Shown piece after piece: positions 1 through 8,203 of a stretch of DNA of 64,000 nt (position 1 is its first letter; each line of letters opens with the position of its first letter). The stretch spans positions 1 to 64,000 of the forward strand of contig JAKSRJ010000008.1 of assembly GCA_024403715.1 (NCBI GenBank), in the 5' to 3' direction. The stretch is from Saccharofermentans sp. Lineage in GTDB: Bacteria > Bacillota > Clostridia > Saccharofermentanales > Saccharofermentanaceae. The position numbers and the translations under genes are program-made. The notes under the pieces were generated by a model. That model saw only the letters and a list, made by a program, of their open reading frames with translations, had not been told where the DNA came from and did no database searches.

Positions 1-43
1 CGAGGCTGGTAAGGCTCTCGTTGCAGCTGGTCCTCAGCTCTAA
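1..43 (+). CDS. 3' end of an unidentified gene (partial)
   Basis: The gene begins before the window. The frame from base 2 reads thirteen residues ending LVAAGPQL and stops at TAA 41-43. This is too short to name a family. A strong terminator 30 bases downstream separates it from the pyrimidine operon. Confidence 0.55.
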   Translation, partial: EAGKALVAAGPQL

Positions 44-73
44 TTTAAAGCTTAGTATTTAAGTTGTAATCTA

Positions 74-106
74 CTGCCTCTCTGGAAACAGGGAGGCAGT
101 TTTTTA
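74..106 (+). terminator. Rho-independent terminator of the upstream gene
   Basis: A 10-bp stem (74-83 pairs with 90-99, one G-T pair) with loop GGAAAC is followed by a run of T from base 100. It insulates the pyr promoter from the upstream gene. Confidence 0.92.
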
Positions 107-122
107 TTGTATAAATTGATAT

Positions 123-150
123 TTGTAACTTGAATTTATACCTATATAAG
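123..150 (+). promoter_or_regulatory. Probable promoter of the pyr operon
   Basis: TTGTAA at 123-128 and TATAAG at 145-150 are 16 bases apart, which predicts a start near 157, just upstream of the attenuator. The -10 register is uncertain because TATATA at 143-148 overlaps it. Confidence 0.5.
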
Positions 151-176
151 AATAGACTTTAATTGTTATCTTTAAA

Positions 177-253
177 CAGCCCGGCGAGGCTGTAAGATTC
201 TTTAAATTAAGAATTTTTGTGTTGCCGGGAATTTCAATTTTCCGGCAATTTTT
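177..253 (+). promoter_or_regulatory. PyrR-dependent transcription attenuator
   Basis: Three mutually exclusive elements are visible. A PyrR-binding hairpin (CAGCC 177-181 with GGCTG 188-192) contains bases 178-191, which match the known PyrR-box consensus at 11 of 14 positions, including the GAGGCU core. A terminator follows: TTGCCGG 222-228 pairs with CCGGCAA 242-248, then five T. The antiterminator is CCCGGC at 180-185, complementary to GCCGGG at 224-229, the terminator's own 5' arm. From the known Bacillus mechanism, PyrR bound to UMP stabilises the first hairpin and so permits termination before pyrR. The operon should therefore be repressed by pyrimidines. Confidence 0.93.
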
Positions 254-273
254 GTCGGGGTAAGGAGTTCCAA

Positions 274-831
274 ATGAGTGAAGCTTTAAATGAAAAAGCT
301 ACGGTATTGATGGATGAGGCTGCGGTTCAGCGTGCTATTATCCGTATTTCTCACGAGATTGTTGAGAAGAACGCAGGTCTTGAAAACATTGCTTTGATTG
401 GTATTCAGAGACGCGGTGTTTCAATGGCTAAGAAAATTCGTGATTGTCTTGAAGAAATTGAGGGTGTTAAGGTGCCACTTGGCATTCTTGATATCACATT
501 CTATCGAGATGATTTGTCTACTTTAAGTGCTCATCCTGTAGTTAATGGTACACACATTCCTTTTGATGTGAATAACACTAAGATTATTCTTGTAGATGAT
601 GTTCTATTTACTGGTAGAACTATTAGATCTGCAATTGATAATATTTTTGATATGGGTCGTCCAGCTTGTATTCAGCTTGCAATCCTTATTGATCGTGGTC
701 ATAGACAGTTACCATTCAGAGCTGACTATGTTGGTAAGAATGTTCCTACTTCTATTCATGAATCAATTGAGGTTGCTTTCGACGATGTTGATGATAATAC
801 TAATGTAATTATTAAGAAGGAGGCAGAGTAA
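274..831 (+). CDS. pyrR: PyrR bifunctional pyr attenuation regulator / uracil phosphoribosyltransferase
   Basis: A 185-residue protein that binds the pyr leader RNA as UMP rises; in the family it also has uracil phosphoribosyltransferase activity. The PRPP loop IILVDDVLFTGRT (residues 104-116) is intact. The start chosen is ATG 274 because AAGGAG at 262-267 is well placed and family members begin at about this length. An in-frame start at 217 would lie inside the leader terminator and is not credible. The stop overlaps the pyrB start by one base (TAATG), so the two are translationally coupled. It regulates the operon it heads through the attenuator just upstream. Confidence 0.95.
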   Translation: MSEALNEKATVLMDEAAVQRAIIRISHEIVEKNAGLENIALIGIQRRGVSMAKKIRDCLEEIEGVKVPLGILDITFYRDDLSTLSAHPVVNGTHIPFDVNNTKIILVDDVLFTGRTIRSAIDNIFDMGRPACIQLAILIDRGHRQLPFRADYVGKNVPTSIHESIEVAFDDVDDNTNVIIKKEAE

Positions 832-1760
832 TGGCACTTAAGAATAAAGACCTTCTTGGCATGAAGCAACTTACAAGCGAAGAGATTATGGAAATCTTAG
901 ATACTGCCAAGACAATGAAGATGGTAATTTCTTCTGGTAATAAAAAGACTAGCCACTTACAGGGTAAAGCTGTAATTACTCTATTTTATGAGAATACTAC
1001 AAGAACTAGAACTTCTTTTGAGATGGCTTCAAACTATATGGGTTCATCAAGTGCAAATATCTCATCCAGTGGTTCTTCTGTTGCTAAGGGTGAATCACTC
1101 CTTGATACTGTTAGAACTCTTGATGCTATGGGAACAGATATCATTATCATGAGACATAATCAGTCTGGAGCCCCACATTCAATTGCAAACAAGATTAATG
1201 CATCTGTTGTAAACGCTGGTGATGGAATGAATGAGCATCCTACTCAGGCGCTTCTTGATATGCTTACTATGTATGAGAGATTTGATACTTTTGAAGGTAA
1301 GAATATTGCTATCTGTGGTGACTGTTACCATAGCCGTGTAGTTAGATCAAATGCTATTGGACTTGCAAAATTAGGAGCTAATGTAAGCGTATACGGTCCT
1401 AGAACAATGATGCCTGTAGGAATTGAGAATATGGGCGTAAGAGTTGCTGACAGTGTTGCAGATTGTGTTAAGGATGCTGATGCTGTAATGGGTCTTAGAG
1501 TTCAGCTTGAGAGACAGAATTCTGCATTATTCCCATCTGTAGCTGAATATTCAAAGTTCTATGCTATTACACCTGAGATTTTGCAGCTTGCTAAGCCAGA
1601 TGCATTCTTAATGCATCCAGGTCCATGTAATCATGGTGTAGAGCTTCCAACTGCTGTTTATGACTGTGATCAGTCTGTTATTAATGAGCAGGTTACAAAT
1701 GGTGTAGCTGTTCGTATGGCTGTGCTTTACTTACTTATGGCAAGGAGGAACAATCTGTGA
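831..1760 (+). CDS. pyrB: Aspartate carbamoyltransferase catalytic subunit
   Basis: Joins carbamoyl phosphate and aspartate to N-carbamoylaspartate, the first committed step of UMP synthesis. The 309 residues show the carbamoyl-phosphate motif as TTRTRTSFE (56-64; Thr replaces the usual first Ser), HPTQALLDM (136-144) and HPGPCNHGVE (262-271). No pyrI regulatory subunit follows, so feedback control probably rests on PyrR attenuation, as in Bacillus. The gene overlaps pyrR by one base and pyrC by four. The carbamoyl phosphate synthetase genes are not in this window. Confidence 0.96.
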   Translation: MALKNKDLLGMKQLTSEEIMEILDTAKTMKMVISSGNKKTSHLQGKAVITLFYENTTRTRTSFEMASNYMGSSSANISSSGSSVAKGESLLDTVRTLDAMGTDIIIMRHNQSGAPHSIANKINASVVNAGDGMNEHPTQALLDMLTMYERFDTFEGKNIAICGDCYHSRVVRSNAIGLAKLGANVSVYGPRTMMPVGIENMGVRVADSVADCVKDADAVMGLRVQLERQNSALFPSVAEYSKFYAITPEILQLAKPDAFLMHPGPCNHGVELPTAVYDCDQSVINEQVTNGVAVRMAVLYLLMARRNNL

Positions 1761-3010
1761 AAACTATAATTAAGAATTGTAAGGTTTTTAATTCTGATAA
1801 AACTGAACTATATATTGATGGAGAGAAGTTCGCAGCAGCTTTTCCAGAAAATGAAGCAGATGAAGTAATTGATCTTGAAGGCAAGATGGTATTCCCAGGT
1901 CTTGTAGATATGCATGTTCATTTAAGAGAACCTGGATACGAGTATAGAGAGACAATCGCGACAGGTTGTGCTGCAGCTGCTAAGGGTGGCTTTACAGCCG
2001 TTTGTTCAATGCCTAATACTTTCCCTGTATGTGATAATGCAGCTGTTGTTAACGGTATTATCAAGAAGGCAGAGAATGCGAAGTGTCGTGTATATCCGGT
2101 CGGAGCTGCAACAAAGGGTCTTGGAGTAAAGGAGATTGCTGAGATTGGTCTCATGAAGGAAGCTGGTATTGTTGCTGTATCTAATGACGGTAAACCAATT
2201 GCAAATGCTGGTATCATGCGTAAGGTTTTGGAGTATGCGTCTGACTTTGATATGCCAGTCCTAAATCACTGTGAAGATGACTTCCTTTCTGAAGGTGCTA
2301 TGAATGAAGGTCCTGTATCTACATTTATTGGTATCAGAGGTATTCCAACTGCAGCTGAAGATATTATGATTAGTAGAGATTTGATTCTCTCTGAATATTT
2401 GGATGTACCAGTTCATATTCAGCATGTTAGTACTAAGGGGGGTGTTAGAATGATTCGTGACGCTAAGGCTCGCGGAGTTAAGGTAACTGCTGAGACTTGT
2501 CCTCATTATTTTACTCTTACAGATGATTCTTGCGAAAACTATGATACTAACTTTAAGATGCATCCACCTCTAAGAACAGAAGAGCATAAACAGGCTGTTA
2601 TTGAAGGAATTGTTGATGGAACAATTGACTGCATCGTAACAGATCATGCACCACATCATCAGGATGAGAAGGAACTTGAATTCTCACTTGCAAATAACGG
2701 TATTGTTGGTCTTGAGAGTTCTTTTGCTCTTGGATACACATATCTTGTTAAACCAGGCATTATTTCAATCGAGAGACTTATTGATCTTATGTGCTACAAC
2801 CCATCTAATATCTTAAGACTTGGTAGAGGTGGATTGGAAATTGGTGACGATGCCGATCTTACTGTATTTGATCTTGATAATGAGTTTACTTTCGATAAGA
2901 ACAAGATGCTTTCAAAGAGTAGAAATACACCTTTTGATGGATGGAAGCTTTATGGTGAGACAGTACTTACAATGATGGGAGGAAAGAAGACATATGAAAA
3001 ACTTTGCTGA
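1757..3010 (+). CDS. pyrC: Dihydroorotase
   Basis: Cyclises carbamoylaspartate to dihydroorotate. It is 417 residues, the size of the class I Gram-positive enzyme, with metal ligands in DMHVHLREPG (HxH at 53-55), a candidate bridging Asp in VSNDGKP (residue 144, as in the Bacillus enzyme), HCEDD (171-175), IQHVS and the catalytic-Asp motif TDHAPH (295-300). The start is GTG at 1757, preceded by AGGAGG at 1743-1748, and it overlaps the pyrB stop as GTGA. Confidence 0.95.
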   Translation: MKTIIKNCKVFNSDKTELYIDGEKFAAAFPENEADEVIDLEGKMVFPGLVDMHVHLREPGYEYRETIATGCAAAAKGGFTAVCSMPNTFPVCDNAAVVNGIIKKAENAKCRVYPVGAATKGLGVKEIAEIGLMKEAGIVAVSNDGKPIANAGIMRKVLEYASDFDMPVLNHCEDDFLSEGAMNEGPVSTFIGIRGIPTAAEDIMISRDLILSEYLDVPVHIQHVSTKGGVRMIRDAKARGVKVTAETCPHYFTLTDDSCENYDTNFKMHPPLRTEEHKQAVIEGIVDGTIDCIVTDHAPHHQDEKELEFSLANNGIVGLESSFALGYTYLVKPGIISIERLIDLMCYNPSNILRLGRGGLEIGDDADLTVFDLDNEFTFDKNKMLSKSRNTPFDGWKLYGETVLTMMGGKKTYEKLC

Positions 3011-3944
3011 TTTACTTACTGGCAGAATTGCTGAGCTTAACAACCCAACAGTAATGGGTCTTGATCCAAGACTTGAGTATATTCCTTCTGAAATTACAAC
3101 TAGATGGAACAATGATTTAGCTGGTGATCCGGAACTTGCTTCTGCAATGGCAATATATGAATTTAACCAGACATTGATTGATAGCGTATGTGATATCATT
3201 CCTGCTATTAAGCCTCAGTTTGCTTATTATGAAATGTATGGTCCTACAGCAGTTGAGACATTACGTAAAACAATTAAGTACGCTCAGAGCAAAGGTATGA
3301 TTGTTATTGCTGATGCAAAGCGTAATGATATTGGAACAACTGCTACTGCTTATGCAGAGTCAATTATTGGTAAGACATCTCTTTGTGATGGTAATGACAA
3401 AGTTATGTATGGAGCTGAGTCAGTAACTGTAAATGGTTATCTCGGTATTGATGGTATTAAGCCTTTCCTTGACGTTTGCGAGAGAGATGGAAGAGGAATT
3501 TTCTGTCTTGTTCATACATCTAATCCATCTGCTTCAGATCTTCAGGATCTTAAGCTTGAAGATGGAAGAGCTGTATATGAACTTATGGCCGATAAGGTTA
3601 ATGAATGGGGTAAAGGATTGATTGGCGAATCTGGTTTCTCATCTGTTGGTGCTGTTGCTGGTGCTACATGGCCAGAGCAGGCTGTTGAGATTCGTAAGAG
3701 AATGCCTGAGAACTTAATTCTTGTTCCTGGTTATGGCGCTCAGGGTGCTGGTCCAGACGCAGCTGTTGCTTCTTTTACAAAGGATGGTAAGGGTTCTATT
3801 GTTAATGCTTCCAGAAGCCTTATGTGTGCATGGAAGAAGAGAGATGACTTGAAGCCAACTGATTTTGGTAAGGCTACAAGAGATGAAGCTATCGATATGA
3901 TGACTAAGCTTAACGATGCTTTGAAGAATAGGAAGTACGTATAA
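2994..3944 (+). CDS. pyrF: Orotidine-5'-phosphate decarboxylase (type 2)
   Basis: Last step of UMP synthesis. At 316 residues it is of the longer, type 2 (mycobacterial-like) family, not the ~230-residue Bacillus form. The catalytic motif DAKRNDIGTTA (107-117) carries the conserved Asp-Lys-Asp set. The start lies 17 bases inside the 3' end of pyrC, and the stop overlaps pyrK as TAATG, so translation is tightly coupled. The family choice is secure from the motif. Confidence 0.94.
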   Translation: MKNFADLLTGRIAELNNPTVMGLDPRLEYIPSEITTRWNNDLAGDPELASAMAIYEFNQTLIDSVCDIIPAIKPQFAYYEMYGPTAVETLRKTIKYAQSKGMIVIADAKRNDIGTTATAYAESIIGKTSLCDGNDKVMYGAESVTVNGYLGIDGIKPFLDVCERDGRGIFCLVHTSNPSASDLQDLKLEDGRAVYELMADKVNEWGKGLIGESGFSSVGAVAGATWPEQAVEIRKRMPENLILVPGYGAQGAGPDAAVASFTKDGKGSIVNASRSLMCAWKKRDDLKPTDFGKATRDEAIDMMTKLNDALKNRKYV

Positions 3945-4705
3945 TGAAGGATAATTACTGCGAGCTCGTATCAAAAGAGTTCTTAAACGAAGATACAGTG
4001 TATCTTGAGTTCTTATGTCCAGAGATTGCTAATAATGCTGTACCAGGTCAGTTTGTTAATGTTACTTGTTCCAAGTTCCTTAGAAGACCTTTTGGTATTG
4101 CAGGTGTTAATAAGGAAAAGGGTACATTTAGAATCGGTGTAAAAATTATTGGTGAAGGTACTACAGAAATCGCTTGCTTTGAAGAAGGTGATGAGGTATT
4201 TATCTTAGGCCCTCTTGGTAATGGTTTTGATTTTAATAAGGATGGTAAATATATTCTCATTAGTGGTGGTACAGGCGTATTCCCAATCAATTTTGCATAT
4301 GAGTATCTTTCTGAGATTGGAGCTGATGTAAAAGTAGTTCAGGGCTTCAGAAATATGTCTCAGGTTATCATGAACAAGCCTGAGTTTATTCTTACTACTG
4401 ATAGTGGAGATGCCGGTATTAAGGGTAACTGCTGTGATGGATTAAATACACTGTCTGATGAAGATTTAAAAGATGCTACTGTTGCATGTGTAGGTCCAAT
4501 TCCAATGATGAAAGCTGTATCTGCTTGGGCTGATTCCAAGGGACTTGATTGTTATATTTCCATGGAACAGAGAATGGCTTGCGGTATTGGTATTTGCCTT
4601 GTTTGTGTGTGTAAGACAAAGGCTCAGGAGCAGGGAGTAGAGTTCGACCATAAGAGATGCTGTAAGGATGGCCCTGTATTTAACAGTAAGGAGGTTATTT
4701 TATGA
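3944..4705 (+). CDS. pyrK: Dihydroorotate dehydrogenase B electron-transfer subunit
   Basis: FAD and [2Fe-2S] protein that passes electrons from PyrD to NAD+. RRPFGIAGV (47-55) is the FAD-binding motif, and ISGGTGVFP (106-114) is the nucleotide-binding glycine motif. The cluster cysteines are C213, C218, C221 and C239 or C240, in the C-x4-C-x2-C arrangement of the family. Length 253 is normal. It overlaps pyrF by one base and pyrD by four (ATGA). With PyrD it should form a cytosolic heterotetramer, fitting an anaerobe that cannot rely on quinone-linked PyrD. Confidence 0.95.
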   Translation: MKDNYCELVSKEFLNEDTVYLEFLCPEIANNAVPGQFVNVTCSKFLRRPFGIAGVNKEKGTFRIGVKIIGEGTTEIACFEEGDEVFILGPLGNGFDFNKDGKYILISGGTGVFPINFAYEYLSEIGADVKVVQGFRNMSQVIMNKPEFILTTDSGDAGIKGNCCDGLNTLSDEDLKDATVACVGPIPMMKAVSAWADSKGLDCYISMEQRMACGIGICLVCVCKTKAQEQGVEFDHKRCCKDGPVFNSKEVIL

Positions 4706-5619
4706 GCGAGAAATTGTTTGTAAAAGTTGGAGATGTAGTTCTTAAGAGTCCTATTATCCTTGCTTCTGGTACTTGCAATATGGGCCGTGAATTGTCTGAA
4801 ATTTATGACTTATCAATACTTGGTGGTTTATCATCTAAAGGCCTTACTATTAAGCCTAGAGTTGGTAATGAAGGCGTGCGTGTAGCTGAATGTGAGTGTG
4901 GAATGCTTAATTCAGTAGGTCTTCAAAATCCTGGTGTAGATCACTTCATTAAGGAAGACTTAGGTTACATGAATACCCTTGATACTGGGGTTATTGTTAA
5001 TGTTGCTGGTCACTGTTTTGAAGACTATATTGACATCGTTAATAAGCTCAATCCTTATGCAGATATGATTGATGCTTTGGAAGTTAATCTGTCATGCCCT
5101 AATGTTAAGGCTGGCTGTATGTCTATCGGTAGTGATCCAGAGCAGATTAAAGCAATCGTTTCTGAACTTAGAAAACTCACTGATCTTCCATTATGGATCA
5201 AACTTACACCTAATGTTACTGATATAAAGCAGACAGCTCTGGCAGCGCAGGAAGGTGGAGCTGATGCAGTAGTTTTAATTAATACTCTTCTTGGTATGAA
5301 AATTGATATTAAGACAAGAAGACCTGTGCTTCGTAATAATACAGGTGGTTATTCAGGACCTGCTGTTAAGCCTGTTGCTATCAGAATGGTAGCTGAGTGT
5401 AGTCAGGTTCTTGATATTCCAATCATTGGCTGCGGTGGTATCTCAAGCGCAGAAGATGTTATTGAATTTATGATTGCTGGCGCTTCGGCTGTAGAAATTG
5501 GTACAGCTAATCTCGTTGTACCTGAGAGTCCTAAGTTTATTACTGAGGAACTCGAAGCGTGGTGCAAAGATAATGATACAAGCTTAGAAAGCCTTACGGC
5601 TACATTACAACTTTGGTAA
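4702..5619 (+). CDS. pyrD: Dihydroorotate dehydrogenase B catalytic subunit
   Basis: FMN enzyme that oxidises dihydroorotate to orotate. The 305-residue protein has NLSCPN at 129-134; the Cys (132) in place of Ser is the catalytic base typical of class 1 enzymes. The phosphate-binding end is seen as GCGGISSAEDV and IGTANL. Being next to pyrK, overlapping by four bases, identifies it as the NAD-linked type 1B form. Confidence 0.96.
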   Translation: MSEKLFVKVGDVVLKSPIILASGTCNMGRELSEIYDLSILGGLSSKGLTIKPRVGNEGVRVAECECGMLNSVGLQNPGVDHFIKEDLGYMNTLDTGVIVNVAGHCFEDYIDIVNKLNPYADMIDALEVNLSCPNVKAGCMSIGSDPEQIKAIVSELRKLTDLPLWIKLTPNVTDIKQTALAAQEGGADAVVLINTLLGMKIDIKTRRPVLRNNTGGYSGPAVKPVAIRMVAECSQVLDIPIIGCGGISSAEDVIEFMIAGASAVEIGTANLVVPESPKFITEELEAWCKDNDTSLESLTATLQLW

Positions 5620-5632
5620 GAAGGAGATATTT

Positions 5633-6472
5633 ATGTCTAATAAGATTGCTCAGGATTTATTTAAAACAAATGCAGTTAGAGTAGCTCCAAGTGATACACC
5701 ATTCTGGTATACATCTGGTAAGCTTGGACCTTTCTACATCAATACTCATTTCCTTGTAAAGGATGAGCAGACAGCAAACGATATGCTTAAGCTTATCGAG
5801 AATGCCTCCGCTGAGGATCGTACTACTGCTCCTAAGGTTATTTTTGAAGCTTTTAAGTCTTTATATGAGACTTCTGAAACATATAAGACTGTAATTGATG
5901 CAATTGTAGAAGCAGCATCAAAGTATGAATTTGATTTCATTTCTGGTGGTGAGAGAAGAGATTTCTTCTTCTCTATGATGCCAGCTTATATAATGAAGAA
6001 GCCACATCTTACAATTTATAAGGATTTGTCTTCTACATTAACTGACAGTGACTTTAACCCAATTGAAGATTCTATGGATGGTAAAGTTTCTCTTCATATT
6101 GCAGACTTAATTACTGAAGCATCTTCTTATGAGAGAGCATGGGTTCCTGCATTAAGAGATATGGGTGCTGATATTAAGGATACAATCGCTGTTGTTGATC
6201 GTCATCAAAATGGTCGTGCTGTACTTACTGCTCTTGGAGTAAATATGGAGACTTTAACAGGAATTAATAAGGATTTATTTGATGAAGCTCTTTCTAATGG
6301 TGCTATCGATCAGGCTCAGTACGATCTTGTAATGAAATTTCTTGCTGATCCAGATATTTATATGAAAGATTTCTTAACTTCTCATCCAGATTTTATCGAT
6401 AATCAGATTGCTATGGGCGGCAAAAATGAGCAACGTGCTCGCCTTGCTATTGAGAAGGGATTTGTTCAATAA
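5633..6472 (+). CDS. pyrE: Orotate phosphoribosyltransferase-like protein with an altered PRPP loop
   Basis: By position and partial motifs this is the PyrE of the operon: orotate plus PRPP to OMP. TSGKLGPFYINTHFLV (27-42) matches the family start. The protein is 279 residues, against about 210 for usual PyrE. Where PyrE normally has a VEDVITTGGS-type PRPP loop it has HIADLITEASSY (155-166), which keeps one of the two acidic residues and lacks the glycines. ISGGERRDFFFS (103-114) replaces the usual Gly-rich loop. A C-terminal extension of about 70 residues follows. No other pyrE candidate is in the operon. RBS AAGGAG precedes ATG 5633. I infer a divergent OPRTase branch, but activity is not certain. 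Confidence 0.75.
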   Translation: MSNKIAQDLFKTNAVRVAPSDTPFWYTSGKLGPFYINTHFLVKDEQTANDMLKLIENASAEDRTTAPKVIFEAFKSLYETSETYKTVIDAIVEAASKYEFDFISGGERRDFFFSMMPAYIMKKPHLTIYKDLSSTLTDSDFNPIEDSMDGKVSLHIADLITEASSYERAWVPALRDMGADIKDTIAVVDRHQNGRAVLTALGVNMETLTGINKDLFDEALSNGAIDQAQYDLVMKFLADPDIYMKDFLTSHPDFIDNQIAMGGKNEQRARLAIEKGFVQ

Positions 6473-6497
6473 TTTTAAAACAACTAAGGAGAAACTT

Positions 6498-8198
6498 ATG
6501 AAAGATATTCCATTGTATGAAGTTACACATGTTACTAATCTAAGAGATGTTATTAAAACACGTGTAAAAGAATTTCCTGAAAATCCAGTATTCCTTCATA
6601 AGCCTGTAAAAGGTAAGGGATATGTACCTGTTTCTACAGAACAGTATGATAAAGATATCGATGCTATGGGTACAGCTTTTATGAGTTTGCTTCCTAAGGG
6701 CTCTAGAGTGGCCATTTTGGCTGAGTCACGTTACGAATGGTATGTAACATATCTTGCTACAACAAACGGCACAGGATGCATTGTACCGATTGATAAGGAG
6801 CTTGGTACAGAGGAAGTAATTAACTGCCTTTCGAGAGCTCATGCTGATATGGTAGTTTTCTCAAAATCCAAGCTAGATACTGTGAAGGATACTATGGGTA
6901 AGATTGATTCCCTGAAGTATTACGTATGCATGGATGATATCGAAGAGGATAATGTTTTAAAGTTCTCTGAATTGCTTAATAAGGGCGAGAAGCTTTTAAG
7001 TGAAGGTGACAAGACATTTACTGAAGCTACAATTGATCCAGAAGAGATGACAATTCTCCTATTTACTTCTGGTACAACAGCCAAGTCCAAAGCGGTAATG
7101 TTATGTCAGAGAAATATCTGTAAGAATCTCGAAGCAATGTTTTCCATGCTCTACATTGACAGAAATGATATGTTCTTCTCAGTTCTGCCTTTACATCATA
7201 CATATGAGTGTACTTGTGGCTTTATTGGCCAGATTTACAGAGGAACAACAGTTGCTATTTGCTCTGGTCTTCGATATATAACATCTGAGATTAAGGAAGC
7301 TCAGCCTACAGCTGTTTTGATGGTTCCTGCGATGCTTGAGATGTTCTATAAGACTATCATGAAGAATATTAATTCTGACCCTAAGAAGGCTAGAACTTTT
7401 AACTTTGGTAGAAAACTATCAAAAGTTCTTCTTAAGCTTGGTATTGATAAGCGTAAGAAGCTTTTTGCACAGATTCATGATGTATTTGGCGGTAAGATGC
7501 GTCTTATTATTCTTGGTGGAGCTCCTGTTAAGCCAGAGGCTTTGGAATTCTTCCAGGACATGGGATTTATCTGTGTTCAGGGTTATGGTCTTACTGAATG
7601 TGCTCCAATTCTAGCTTTGAACAGAGATTGTGACTTTGAAAATATAGCTGCGGGTTTACCTCTTCCTGGTTGTGATATTAAGATTTTGGATCCAGATTCA
7701 GATGGAATTGGTGAGTTCATTGCTAAGGGTGACAATGTATTCCTTGGTTATTATGAAGACGAAGAAGCAACTGCTTTGGCTCTAGATAAGGATGGATATT
7801 ATCATACTGGTGATTTGGGATATATTGATGAGAACGGATTCTGTATTATTACAGGACGCAAGAAGAATGTTATTATCGCGTCTAACGGTAAGAATGTATT
7901 CCCTGAAGAGATAGAGTACTTACTCTCTCTTGATGAGTATGTTTCTGAATCAGTTGTTTCTGGCGAACATGATGAAAACAAGAATGATATTGTGATTGTT
8001 GCAACTATCTTCCCAGATATGGATAAAATTGAAGCTGAATTTGGAAAAGATGTATCTGATGAACAAATTCAGAAGATTCTTGAAGGCGTTGTATCCAGAG
8101 TTAATGACAAACTCGTTATTTATAAGAAAATACGTAAGACTGTTCTTCGTAAAACTGAGTTTGAGAAGAATACTTCACGTAAGATTAAGAGGTATTAA
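6498..8198 (+). CDS. AMP-dependent acyl-CoA synthetase
   Basis: A 566-residue ANL-family enzyme that activates a carboxylic acid with ATP and probably transfers it to CoA; long-chain fatty acids are the likeliest substrate. Motifs are the P-loop TSGTTAKSK (190-198), QGYGLTECAP, the hinge region YHTGDLGYIDENGF and GRKKNVIIASNGKNVFPEE, and a C-terminal Lys in SRKIKRY. Start ATG 6498 is chosen because AAGGAG lies just upstream; a longer in-frame start inside pyrE has no support. It follows pyrE by 25 bases with no terminator, so it is probably co-transcribed, although it has no known role in pyrimidine synthesis. Confidence 0.85.
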   Translation: MKDIPLYEVTHVTNLRDVIKTRVKEFPENPVFLHKPVKGKGYVPVSTEQYDKDIDAMGTAFMSLLPKGSRVAILAESRYEWYVTYLATTNGTGCIVPIDKELGTEEVINCLSRAHADMVVFSKSKLDTVKDTMGKIDSLKYYVCMDDIEEDNVLKFSELLNKGEKLLSEGDKTFTEATIDPEEMTILLFTSGTTAKSKAVMLCQRNICKNLEAMFSMLYIDRNDMFFSVLPLHHTYECTCGFIGQIYRGTTVAICSGLRYITSEIKEAQPTAVLMVPAMLEMFYKTIMKNINSDPKKARTFNFGRKLSKVLLKLGIDKRKKLFAQIHDVFGGKMRLIILGGAPVKPEALEFFQDMGFICVQGYGLTECAPILALNRDCDFENIAAGLPLPGCDIKILDPDSDGIGEFIAKGDNVFLGYYEDEEATALALDKDGYYHTGDLGYIDENGFCIITGRKKNVIIASNGKNVFPEEIEYLLSLDEYVSESVVSGEHDENKNDIVIVATIFPDMDKIEAEFGKDVSDEQIQKILEGVVSRVNDKLVIYKKIRKTVLRKTEFEKNTSRKIKRY

Positions 8199-8203
8199 TT
8201 TTA

